From: Rapana venosa
Taxonomy: Eukaryota > Mollusca > Gastropoda > Neogastropoda > Muricidae
DNA length: 64,000 nt
Direction: 5' to 3'
Assembly: GCA_028751875.1 (NCBI GenBank)
Contig: CM054140.1
Span: forward strand, 31,357,393-31,421,392
Positions 11,401 through 24,700 of the stretch are shown here, piece by piece (position 1 is the first letter of the stretch; each line of letters opens with the position of its first letter). The translations under genes were made by a program, and so were the position numbers. The notes under the pieces were generated by a model that saw nothing but the letters and a program-made list of their open reading frames with translations, did not search any database and had not been told where the DNA came from.

Positions 11401-14400
11401 CCAAGTGCATTGAGTGTAACTATCTAAACTGAAGTTGACATTAGACTTCAAAACAACACAAAACAAAACAAAAAAACATAATCACCCTACGTCTGCTAAT
11501 ACTTGCGGCAGCTCCTGTGCTTATTTTGCTTTTGTAGAATCTGTTACTGATAACCTGAGTAGCGTCCCATGGTCCGTGGGTAACCCGGAAGGTTTGTGGA
11601 CATGAACAGATGTGTTGACAGGCACACTGTCGGGCATCTCCGGCCCGGTCTCCACAGTGGCTGTGACCACGCCCGCCGCTGCCTCTCTGCTCAGCAACAC
11701 CCAGGTGACTCAGACCCACACCCAGCTCAAAGTGCCCAACCCCCCGACCATCCAGGTGCGACCCCAGGTGTACAACACCCTGCAGAACAGCAACATCGCC
11801 ATGGTGATGCAGAATCGCCTCTCCCTGCCGTTCCAGGCCACTGGAGGGCAGGCTCTGGCGGCGCCCACCTCTATCGGCACTCTGCGTTCTTTGGCCCCGG
11901 GCTCCGTCCCCGCCACGTCCGTTCTGTCTCAGCAAGTCCAGTTCCAGACGATGGCCCCTCTCCGTGGGACCGCTGTTACCATAGCGACGGGGTCGCACCC
12001 AGGGCAGCAGCAGACCGGTCAAGCCCAGCCCATGACGATCCGCTCGGCACAAGCGACTGCTTTCCCTTTACTGCTGAATCGGCCCATTGCTTTCACAGGT
12101 TAGTTGATATTTGGGCGTGATGATGTTCTCAATTTTGCTCTTATTATTTTTGTTCTAGGATTCTTGATTATAACAACACTAACATAAGTTTGATGATAAT
12201 AATGATAACTATGATAAAGATAATAGTAGAAGTAGTAGAAGTAGTTGTGATAATAATGATTATGATGTTGATGTAATAGCCATGAAAGTGGCAGTGACTC
12301 GATAATGCTGAACGTGTGGAAGTTTTTTCATTTTAAATCTGTTTTCATCTTTGACTCGGGGAGTGAAAAGTAGAAAGGGAGATCATAGTGAATTAGCGTA
12401 AAGCAGTTTGAGCAATTTTCAGTCTGTAAAAAACAAAAATTCAGTTCTTCTGTGTGGTTCAAGTAGATGACGACACTGATGTTTCAGGGCGCCCCCAACT
12501 GATCGCACAACCGACACGCTTGGCGCCCAGGCAGATGGGTACCCAGGTGGCGCTACAAGTAGCCGGGCAACAGCCTGTGTCGGGGACGGCCATCATGCCC
12601 TTGTTTCGTCCGGCCCAGACAGCCAAGCCTGTCAGTGTCACCGGCACCATCATGTCCAATTCTGCCATCAGCGTCCAGCCACAGGCCCAGCAGCCCCAGT
12701 TTGTTAATCAGGTACACTGGGATCCTTTGGGATGTTTTGGGTAGACGTAGGGGTGGGTGGTTGGATGAGTGAGTGGGTGGGTAAGGGGTGGGGTGGGGTT
12801 GGGGGTTGGTAACAGGGTGATGGATGTTGATAGTGAATGCTTGTTTGGAAGTGAGATCTTCTGTTCAAAGCTGTTGGATATTTCTTTCCTTTTCTGTAGA
12901 TCATACAGTGTGACCTGGTTAATATTTTTGGAAAGGAGGAGGAAGAAATTCTGTGTGTATGCGTAGAATACGAGCATAGCAAAAAGAAATCTACCTATTC
13001 TTTTCCTAAATGAGATACCTATGCATTTATATACCCTGTGTGCAAACACACAAGAGACATAAGCTCATATACATGCACCTTGGCACAGGTGCAGAAAATC
13101 ATGCACAAGCACATGTATACTCGAGACACATACAAACACACACACAGATTCAAACAGACATGGTTGGACAGACAGACAGGCAGGCAGGCATGCATGCGCG
13201 CACACACACACTCACACCCACACACACACACCCACCCTTTACATAGAAGTTCTAAATCACGTTTAATCAGCAAATACCCTGTGCACATGGTCAGTCCTGA
13301 GTGGGTCAGGTCACATTGCCTTACTGAGCCAGCCACCACACCACAGTCGGTTTCAGATTTTCCTTTCTCTGTGTGTGTGCAGGTCGTGGCAACAGCCAAC
13401 ATGCCAGGCATGACACACATCAACTTCCGACCAGGGACCCCGGTCACCAAAGCCTTGGAACGACCCCAGAAGGTGGTGGACGCCAGACTGCGCACGGCGG
13501 TACCCGTCACTCGATTCACCCGACCCAGCGGACCAATCACCTTCACCACACTCCCAGGCTCCATCTTCTCCAGCGACGCCATGCTGACCGTGGCGCAGTC
13601 CGCGCCAGACAACAGCGTAGCAGGGTCCGGCGCTCTGCCGAAAGTGGAGAACAAGGGGCAGACACTGGAGAAGAAGAAGGTGGAGGGTGTCTCTGAACCA
13701 CCGTCAGTGAAAAAACCGGTGCAGGCTGCAGTCACGAGCCAGGACACAGTCACCCCTGTGCAGGTGCTGGGGCCCCAGTTGATACCCAAGTCCTCCGCTG
13801 CCAAGGACACTTCCTCCAAGGCGGTCGTGCAAGGGTCGTCGTCATCGTCATCGACGTCGTTGGCTTCGTCGTCAGCGTCAGAGGCAAAGAAAGGGGAGGC
13901 CACTGATGCGGTGGTGTCTGTCGCGTCTTCTGACTTTGATGCCTACAAGGTGATGGAGTGGTCTGATGGAATTGGGAGCTTGCCTGGAAGTAATTTAAAG
14001 GTGGGTTTGTTTTGAGTATGGTGTTTATGATTGCTGTTTATTCAGTGGTAACCCCCTCCCCTACCCCTTTCACAAACAAATGAAAACTATACCCCATCTC
14101 CCCAAAATCACCCCCAACCCCTAAGAAACTTGTCTTTTTAAAAATGGATGAAAGGTACATTAAACATCACAAGTACATTTCCACAATTTTGATAGTTTTC
14201 TTTTACTGTGTAATGGCAGATATGCATCTTTTACTGTGTAATGGCAGATATGCATCTGAAATACTTTTAGTGAACCCTTTATTCGTTATAAGACAATTTA
14301 TAAAAAAAATCTATTAAAATGAAGCTAATTTGATACAATTTTATCAAACATACATATTTCTCTTTAATAAAAAAGACACCACGAAACTTCTGTTTTGGGA

Positions 14401-17400
14401 GTTGATTTGATTTTATGCGATGAATTTTGTTAACAGTTCAAGTTGAATGAGTTTGGACTGATGGAGATGCTGACGGAAGACACCCCCCAGGTTGTGAAAA
14501 CAGTGGTTGATTCTGCAGTGGGCGTGAACACCACCAACTTCAGCATCACTGCCACCCTTCCTTCTGAAACTGGTAAACAGCCTCCCATAGTACTCTCTCT
14601 CTCTCTCTCTCTCTCTCATTTGTTTTGTTTTTTGGGGATTTTTGTTCCTCAGCTAGAGCTTTGAGGGTCACCAGTGGTGAGATTTTGTATATGTGACCAT
14701 TTTTACCCACTGTGAAGGTAGCCACATTCTGACTTTCGGGATGTATGCTGGGTATGTTTGTGGTTCCGTAATCCACCAAACACTGATATGAATTACGGGA
14801 TCTTTAACGTGCATATCTGATCTTTGTATGTATATACACATGTAGAGAATTAAGGCACTAGCAGGTCTGCACCTGATGTTGACCTGGGAGATTGTAAAAA
14901 TCCCCACCCTTATTTTACCAGATGCCGCCGAGATTCAAACCCATAACATCATGAATCCATGGGATTGAAGTCAAATGGCTGTAACCACTTGGCTGTAGTG
15001 TCTGTCATTCCATTTGAAACCACTAAAAAATCATTTGAAATTGGAGTGTGGCTGCCTATATGGCAAGGCAGGTGAAAAGAGTCATACATACAAATTTCTC
15101 ATCCGTTGTGTATTTGGGATCTCCCAGTGATTGCCAGGTGAGGTGAGTGAGACATGAGTGCATATCAGGGTGACCCTCATCCGGGTGTTAAGAAGGGTTG
15201 CCCAGGCCTAATAAGAGGGGGGGGGGGGGGGGGGGGGTGCAGTATTTGTAGTGGTAGATGTGTACATTTTTTTTATGAAGTATCAAATCTATAAATTTTT
15301 TATTGGTTTGTCATGGTCTGTTGCAGGTGTATCAGATACTCAAGCTGAGGTTCCTAAAAAGGAGAAGGAACCTTTGAAAAAGTGTGAGAACTGTGGCAAG
15401 TATGGATACCAGAAAGACTTCTGCAAGACGGGCCGCTTCTGCTCACAGGCCTGTGTTGGCGCTTTTGCCGGAAGGTAATGAATGGCGTCATTTTTGGCTT
15501 GATACAATGAAGCACTGATTGAATGGGTACTTTATCATAGTTTTCAAGGTGACATATGAAGTTTTTGTTTTGGCATCAGTTTAGGCAGCAATTCTGATTG
15601 CATGTAACTTAACAGTATGAGCAGTTTAGCAGAATGTGTAAGTCACCTATGTACACAGATTGTGTCACATGGGGCCAAAGAAGAATATGAATATTTTATT
15701 CCATCTTCAGTGCAACTGATGCATGTCCCTGTGAAGTGGCTATCCAGCTTATGCTGTCTTTGGTTGGGTTTTTTTGTTTAAAAAAAAACAAAACACCTTT
15801 GTATTTGAGACATTGATGAATGCATGATTTTTATCACTTCTAATCATAACACTAGATGGTTGCTATAGCCAAGCGGTTAAGACCGTTCAACTCCAATCGA
15901 TGACGTCATGGATTTGAAACACTTCTTTTTGGGTTTGTTTTTGCAGGAAAAACAAGCAGCCAGTGGCTCACAGTCTGCTGAACAACAAGATGTTGTTGAG
16001 CATGAAGAAAAAGCAGAAGAAAGTGTCGACGGATGAGAACCACATCATCATGGTGGCTCCTACCCCTGAGCAACAAGAGTCATCAGCAGAGAAAGAAAAA
16101 CCTAGTCAGTGTTTTCATTTCAGTCATCAGCAGAGAAAGAAAAACCTAGTCAGTGTTTTCATTTCAGTCATCAGCAGAGAAAGAAAAACCTAGTCAGTGT
16201 TTTCATTTCAGTCATCAGCAGAGAAAGAAAAACCTAGTCAGTGTTTTCATGTCAGTCATCAGCAGAGAAAGAAAAACCTAGTCAGTGTTTTCATGTCAGT
16301 CATCAGCAGAGAAAGAAAAACCTAGTCAGTGTTTTCATGTCAGTCATCAGCAGAGAAAGAAAAACCTAGTCAGTGTTTTCATGTCAGTCATCAGCAGAGA
16401 AAGAAAAACCTAGTCAGTGTTTTCATTCAGTCATCAGCAGAGAAAGAAAAACCTAGTCAGTGTTTTCATTCAGTCATCAGCAGAGAAAGAAAAACCTAGT
16501 CAGTGTTTTCATTCAGTCATCAGCAGAGAAAGAAAAACCTAGTCAGTGTTTTCATGTCAGTCAGCAGCAGAGAAAGAAAAACCTAGTCAGTGTTTTCATG
16601 TCAGTCATCAGCAGAGAAAGAAAAACCTAGTCAGTGTTTTCATGTCAGTCATCAGCAGAGAAAGAAAAACCTAGTCAGTGTTTTCATTTCAGTCATCAGC
16701 AGAGAAAGAAAAACCTAGTCAGTGTTTTCATGTCAGTCAGCAGCAGAGAAAGAAAAACCTAGTCAGTGTTTTCATGTCAGTCAGCAGCAGAGAAAGAAAA
16801 ACCTAGTCAGTGTTTTCATGTCAGTCATCAGCAGAGAAAGAAAAACCTAGTCAGTGTTTTCATGTCAGTCATCAGCAGAGAAAGAAAAACCTAGTCAGTG
16901 TTTTCATGTCAGTCATCAGCAGAGAAAGAAAAACCTAGTCAGTATTTTCATGTCAGTCATCAGCAGAGAAAGAAAAACCTAGTCAGTGTTTTCATTTCAG
17001 TCATATATATTTCCACTTTTTCAGAAGCACTAGTAAAAGTTTGTGTCTTAGAATCTGTTTATCAGTAGTTGGTAGCAAATGATTTATTTTTGCGTATGAG
17101 CAATAATCAAGAAAGTGCTGTTTCGTGAGAGGAGACTAGTTGGGTTTTTGTTTGTTTGTTGGTTGGTTTTTGTTTGTTTCTTTGTTGTTTTTCTTAGTAA
17201 TAGTTTTAAATGGATTCATTCATTTCATTCAATTAGGGGGATAAAAAAGAAAAAGAAAAAAAAAGAAAAATTAAAAAGAAAACCAAATTGTGTTTCTGTA
17301 TTGTCAAGGGTTTTTTTGGTTGTTTTTTTTAAAGGTGGGTGATTATATTGCAGAGTTGAGGTTTAGAAATGTGTAATATGGGGATGGGATAGCTCAGTGA

Positions 17401-20400
17401 TTAGAGCACTCACTTTCCCGAAGCCAATGTTAAGCAGCATTGAGTGTGGTTACCAAGTGGATGGGTGACCATTTGCGTCCCTTGGCTTCAGTACAGTCCC
17501 GCTGTTCACCCAGCTGTAAATGGGTACCTGCCTCTTTAGGGTCAGGGAAGGTAAAGCAGTGAGGGAGAGGAGATGGGCGCCGCCCTCAATATGCTGGCCC
17601 CCTAGAGAAGTTGAGGTCTCTGATGCTTACTCCCCTCCGACCACATAGGTTATGGGACACCTTTAACCCCCCCCCTTTTTTTTTTATAACCTTTCTAATA
17701 TGCAAAATGGCTGCTTGTCAGTCCCACTAATGTTGAGGTCTTTGCACTGTATGTCATTTGTGTATTGTTTTTGTTCTTTGTTTTTTCACAAGTTTGATGT
17801 GTTCAGGCCGCAAACCCAAGGGCTTTGACTGGCAAACCTATTTGGACGAAAAGAAAGCTATTGGTGCCCCGGCTCGACTCTTCAAAGATGTAAGCCTTGA
17901 ATTTCCTTGTGTAGAAAGAGTGTTGTACTAGGAAAAGCAGGAGCTGTTGTAATATGCCGTGTAATTACAGTAGTGCTATACCTGTACACATTGATATTTT
18001 TACAAATTCACTTATGTTCAAGGAATACCATTTCTTTACTGTATGTGTTTGTTTCATTAAGAGATTTGGCATCAGCTGCTAGGCTAGGCTATATCACGTG
18101 AATTACAGTTAACAGGGTATCCTGTCCGTCATGGCTTGTGCATATTGATTGCTCTGTTGGCAAAATGAAAAAAAAAAAGCAACTTTGGGAAGTAACTGTC
18201 CTCATGTCTTTGCCAATTGCAAGTGTGTGTGTGTTTTATTTATTTATTTTAATTTAAAAACAAAAAATTTCTCTTATTTCGAGGATAATGGAATAAGCTC
18301 TCATGTGTGTGTGTGTGCATGCGCATTTTCAATTTAAATACTTTGTCATTGTAGATTTATCATTTTTTATATCCATAAATCAGTGTAACGCTGTTTTACA
18401 AATACACGTTGCTCGATGCCGGACAAATTTTTGTTGTTAAAAAGTGTGTTTGTTTTCTCCTTCTGCCAGCCATTCCCATCCCAGAAGAACGGCTTTAAGC
18501 CAGGCATGCGTCTGGAAGGCGTGGACCCCAAACATCAGAATCTGTTTTGCGTACTGAGCGTGGCGGAGATCCAGGGCTACCGACTACGGCTACACTTTGA
18601 TGGCTATTCCGAGTGCTACGATTTCTGGTGCAACGCTGACTGCCCTTTCATCTTTCCTACGGGGTGGTGTGAGAAGAATAACAAACCACTCCAACCTCCG
18701 AAACGTAAGTATTATACACGTTTAAAAAAAAGAAATATTGGTGATACTGTAGTGGATGGTTTTCAAAAGACTAAAGGCTTTTAATGAAAGATGTATATGG
18801 GGTTTTTTTGGTTGCTTCTATATAGACCAAGAACGTGTGTGTGTGTGTGTGTTTATTCTTTATTTTCATGTTTTTATTTTGAGGATAATAGAATGTGTGT
18901 GTGTGGTGTTTTATTCTTTATTTTCATGTTTTTATTTTGAGGATAATAGAATGTGTGTGTGTGTGCGCGCGCGTGTGTGTGTGTGGTGAGCTTTTTAAAA
19001 CATCAGGCGAAAGAGAGCCCTAGCCCATGCGAAGATGCAAATTTAATAATGTATGAAGACTGTATTTCAGATGTACCCAAGGTGAATTTCACCTGGACGA
19101 ACTACCTGAGGACAACCAAGTCTATAGGAGCTCCTAAGAGTCTGTTTGCCAACCAGCCGGCTACGGTTAGCATGTCTCTGTTTCTGTTGTTGTTGCTGTT
19201 GTTGTTGTCCGTTGTTTTTAGTTGTCTTTTTTCCCCCTGCCCAGTGTTGTATTTTTGGGGGCGTTATTTTGTTGATATTTGTTAGTAACAATAATTGGGA
19301 AAACAAAGTTTAAATTGTGTTAACCCTTTGCTGGGCACAGCAAAATCATTTGTTCACTTCCTGCTGGGCAAGCAAAATGGAGGTGGATGGCCTCTGAGTG
19401 GGTGGGTGTATTTAACATGCAATAACTCCACAATGGCTTAATGGATTGTAATGAAATAAAAACAGCAAAATGCAGAAATGAATAAAGAAACTGCTATTTG
19501 CTATTGTGTGTTGTTGTTATTTTTTTTAAAAAGAATTATAATGCATAAACACACAAGGTCATTGATCAGTTTGTATGTGTCACAGTTAGTGTTGCAATAG
19601 CTTTGGAATGCATGCATGGATTTTGATAAAATAAAAAGTAAAACATTCAGAAACAATTACAGAAGAAAAGTTTTCAACCTACTGTTGTGTTTTTAGTTTT
19701 TTTTTATGAATGATGCACGAAAACATGAAACATTCCGACGGTCGCCATTTTGTTTGCCAACGATCGCCGACGATCGCGATGCATGTTAACTTTACAGTTC
19801 GAGCCGCTACCATAACAAAAGTCCCAAATAGCAATCAATTCACAAAATATATCAAGTTGTGAACCATTGCCAAACTCGAAATCCGCGATAATTTCCCCAA
19901 TTCCATGAGCAGAATTCAAAACGCGCATCGGCCGAGTTAGATTTGACGATCGATATACGTCTCGAACTTCGTTGTTGTCAAAGCCGGTCTTTCTCGCTTC
20001 AATCAACAAAGTCAGAAGCGCACACACTACTCAGATCGCTTACATCGATATTTGAGCCTGGATACACATCTCACAGCGTCATATTTTCGGCATGAAAGCC
20101 ATAAAAACGATCGTACATGTCGGATTCGAAGTAGCGTCCATCTTGGGAAAAATTGCGATTTTTTTCTTCCAAAACTTGCCACAAACACATTCCAACCGCC
20201 GCCATTTGCAATGTATATGCGGAAGTCACGTGGGCAGTCTCGTTGCTTTTATTTTGACGAGATTTGAAGCGAGATTGGCGGGAATTTCGAATGTATGAAC
20301 GCACTGAAGTGACGGTCACGACGCCGGCCGTTTTTGGCCGTTGTGCCCAAGGATAGGTTCGGACGTTTTGGGACGCTATGCCCAGCAAAGGGTTAAGAGG

Positions 20401-21767
20401 TTTTAGTTCATTTTCATTGTGTTAATGAGGTTTTAGTTCATTTGACAAAAATTGAACAGAAATATCTCAGAAAAAAGCATGATTGTATTTTTAAAGTAAT
20501 CTTATTAGACTTCTGTTACATAATTGAGAAATTTTGTTCTAAATGAATAAAAAGAATTAGTCAGATTCCTCATCTCCCAAGGGTTTGGTTTATAATATTA
20601 TTCTGGACTTTCATTGAGTTGAATAAAGATGAGCCCAGCAGCCTGGTTTGGTAGAAGTCAAGGATTTCTTTATGTCAAGAAAACTCCCCTACCAGCACAC
20701 AGTGGCCTACTCTTCCAAAAAGTTGAAGAGGTTTTTAATGTGTGCGCAAGAAGTTCTGCATGCGTTCGCATATAGGGCCGCAGTTTATAGTCTTACCCGT
20801 AGGACTTTCACATTCAGTCTGTGTGTGTGTGTGGTCAAACTGGGAAGAAAGGGTGAGGTTGGGAATAGAACCCAGAACCTCATGGTTTACTTGTTGGCAG
20901 GCAAAGGGCTTAACCATCCTGTCACCCTTCCTTCTTATTTGGATGTTTGAAAGTACTTGCATTATAAGCCATGGACTCCTGTAATGTAATGTAGTGTAGT
21001 GTAATGTAATTCAATGTAATGTAGTGTAATTTAATGTGTATTGTAATATAATGTAGTGTAATGTAATGCAGTGTAATGAAATGTAATGTGATGCATTGGT
21101 ATGTAATGTAGGGGGCAGGCAGCACAAGTGCCCAACACAGTGTTCCTTCAAAACAGATGGTGACGCCCAGTGCCTTCCGGGTGGGCATGAAGCTGGAGGC
21201 GGTGGACCGCAAGAACACGGCCCTGATCTGCGTGGCCACGGTGGCCGACATCCTGGGGGACAAAGTCCTGGTGCATTTTGACGGCTGGGAGGACATCTAC
21301 GATTACTGGTGTGACATCACCTCCCCCTACATCCACCCCATGGGCTGGTGTGAGGAAAATGGGCGATTGCTGTCTCCACCCTGTGGTGAGATTGGCTGCT
21401 GTGATTATCTCGTCTTTCTGCTTTTCTTTTTCCTTGTAGTATCTGGTTAAAAACTCCCCTTTTTTGTACTCCCATCATGAGACTTGTCTTGGCTATAGGT
21501 AATAGGATTGGATTGGATTGAGACTTCTTCTTTGTCAAATGCTCAGACAGCAACTATTGTTGTTTGTCATATGAGTGAAAATGTGTTGTGATGCCGTTAA
21601 GCACCTGACAAGCCAGGCCCAGCACATCTGTGGATCGGTGGTCTAGAGGTAACGCGCCTGTCTAGAAAGCGAAAAGTCCGGGTCTGAAGTGTGCGGCGGT
21701 TCGTACCCCGTTTGGACCGGAAATTTTTCCCCCATCCATTAGACCATGAGTGGTGGTCTGGGCGCTA

Positions 21768-21798
<31 letters not shown>

Positions 21799-24700
21799 CG
21801 TGTGTTACACGTAATTATTTAGCGCACGTAAAAAAACCCACGGCAACAAGAGAGTTGTCCCTGGCAAAATTCTTAGAAAAAAGCCACTCTGATAGGGAAA
21901 CAAATACAGCTGCAGGAAAAAAAAAAAAAAAAAAAAAAAAGGGTGAAAGGGTGGCGCAGCGCTAAGTGGCGACGCGTTCTCCCGCTCTCCCCGGGGAGAG
22001 CAGCCCGAATTTCAACTTAAAGTGGTATGAAATAAAATCTGAGCGCTTTGATTTGTTGCTTTACAAGATTCAGCGCTATATAAATTCCATACATTATTAT
22101 TATTATTATTATCTGACTTTGGCATGGGAGAGAATTGTTATCTTTTAAGTCTTTTGGGAAAAAAGGCAGGAGAATGGACCAAGAAGGCAGAAAATAGACA
22201 AGAAGGAAGTGAGATGAAGTAAAGGAACAAGGCAGAAACAAAGAGACAAATAGAAAAGAGGGAATTCCTAGCACAGATTTTCCAGAAGGTGGGGATGTTA
22301 TTTATTATGACAGGCCCCCAGCATCCCCACGGGAGAACTTCTTGTAATCTACTGTGCAGATTGTTTTTTTTATTTCTACCACACTCTTCTGTGGAAAATT
22401 GGATCACATAGAACAGAAACTGGCACAGTCATTTTACAACTGTAGTCATGTATATCTAGGACTCTTAATTTTCCAGTACAACTCACTGTAGCAGAGTTTA
22501 CATTTATTCTCATTTTGATTGTTAGCAAATGACATTGTTCTAGTGATCCTTAGTTTCAACAGTTAGCTTGAGCTGGATGGGTTTTCACTATAGCAGCAGT
22601 CATTCATTCAATGTGCTTGATAAATGTTTTTATATTGATGATAGAGTTGTCAGGTATTTGAGTTTGTTGTTGTTGTTTTTTGGTTGTTTTTGTTTGTTGA
22701 GATAAGATTTTCAGTTTTTCCATTGTGCAACTACGAAGTGATAAGAAGGTATTTGAGTTATGTATATTTATTAAAAATAATGTTCCTGTTGTCCCAGTCA
22801 CAGTGCTGATATATGAAACTGGATGTGGCAGATTTACTGAGATATTTATTTCCCTTATTGGTTCATGTGAATAAAGAGAAGAAGTGAGTAACCTTGATCC
22901 ATCTTTTGTTCTCATGTGTTGTGTAGTTTTTGTTTTTAGAGGGTGTGTTTGTTGTGACTCAGTTCAGTCCCTGATGTGGACCAAGTGCATTTACTTTAGA
23001 AATTCAGTAACCACCATTTCAATAATCTTTTATAAAGAAGATAATGTTTTGTCAAAATGTGAACTGATTGTGATCTTTATATTTCAGACTGGTCAGATGT
23101 AGACTCGTTCACGTGGGAAGAGTATTTAAAACAGACCAAGTCCCAGGCTGTGCCAGCTCGCGCCTTTAAGCCGGTGAGGAGTATTGCCTTTCTTTGGCTT
23201 GTTAGAAAACACCTTTAATAACAAGTTCTGTGCCACGTGAACGCCACTTTTTAATGAAAACATTCTTCAGCTGACATAATGATTTGAATTCATTACTTCA
23301 GTTGAATATTTGTTCTTCCATGTCCCATCAAAGGTATTTTTAAGTGAAAACTCATTTTTGCAACAACTGTGTATTGCTGTCCAGATAACTGAGATGATGA
23401 TATTCTTGTCACATTTTGATTAGTTCAAGAGTAATTACATACAAGCCTTATGTATAGGTTTTTTTCATCATGAGAAACGTTCACCATTTCAGCATCGCTT
23501 GATCAGAACAATGTACTCATCTTTCTCTTACCTTTGTCCTTCCACGACAGAGAGCACCTGTGGGGTTTGAGGTGGGGATGAGGGTGGAGGTGGTGGACCG
23601 TCGTAACCCGATCTTGGTGCGGGTGGCGACGATCCAGGAGGTGAGGGAGCACCAGGTGGTGGTTCATTTTGACGGCTGGCCGGAAATGTACGACTACTTT
23701 CTGGACGATGACTCCCCGGACATCAAGCCTCCTGGCTGGTGCAGTCGCACTGGCAGTACCTTGGAGCCTCCCTACGGTCAGTGGAGCGGTTACATTGTCT
23801 TTGGTTGATTTGTGATTTGCCAATTTTTTGTTTTTGATGTTCTTTTTTAACATTCAGTGCTAACTCTTATTTTTGTAGCCAGTTTGTTTATGCAGTATTC
23901 TTAAGGCTAGGTGTTGTTTTAAGTTACTTTTGGTTGGGAGTATTTTTAAATATGATTGTATGATATTACTGGTTGTTTTTGAGGTTGCCATGTGTTGTGG
24001 ATATTATGGTGGTATCTAGTGAATTAAGGGTGGAGATTTTTTACAATCTCCTAGGTCAACTTCAAGTGCAGACCTGCCAGTGCTTCAATTCCCATGCAGG
24101 AGACAAATATGCTTGTTAAAGATCCTGTACTTTATGTAAGCGTTACGTGAGTTTGGGAAACGTGAACATACCCAGCACACATCCCCAAAGTTGGAACACA
24201 GCTACCTTCATGGTGGGCAAAACGGTCACATACACAAAATCTCACCACTGATGAACCTCAGAGCTCTAGCACGGAAACAAAGCAAAATCTCACCATTGAT
24301 GAACCTCAGGGCTCTAGCACAGAAACAAAGCAAAAACTCACCATTGATGAACCTCAGGGCTCTAGCACAGAAACAAAGCAAAAACTCACCACTGATGAAC
24401 CTCTGAGCTCTAGCACAGAAACAAAGCAAAAACTCACCACTGATGAACCTCAGAGCTCTAGCGCAGAAACAAAGCAAAATCTCACCACTGATGAACCTCA
24501 GAGCTCTAGCGCAGAAACAAAGCAAAAAACTCACCACTGATGAACCTCAGAGCTCTAGCGCAGAAACAAAGCAAAAAAACTCACCACTGATGAACCTCAG
24601 AGCTCTAGCGCAGAAACAAAGCAAAAACTCACCACTGATGAACCTCAGAGCTCTAGCGCAGAAACAAAGCAAAAACTCATCACTGATGAACCTCAGAGCT

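Noticed and set aside
11441..12052. 203-codon minus-strand frame opposite L3MBTL exon 3
   Set aside because: Shadow of a GC-rich coding exon on the plus strand; the sense frame has matching splice phases on both sides.
13019..13903. 294-codon minus-strand frame opposite L3MBTL exon 5
   Set aside because: It is antisense to a well-supported exon with conserved family sequence; its own composition (Val/Cys/Thr from CA repeats) is not protein-like.
17430..17490. 5S rRNA gene
   Set aside because: Only about 42 nt resemble 5S, in three dispersed copies with a shared non-5S body; this is a SINE.
21629..21720. Candidate tRNA gene on the plus strand
   Set aside because: It is the head of a SINE-D copy; the same head and body occur at 31425-31850.
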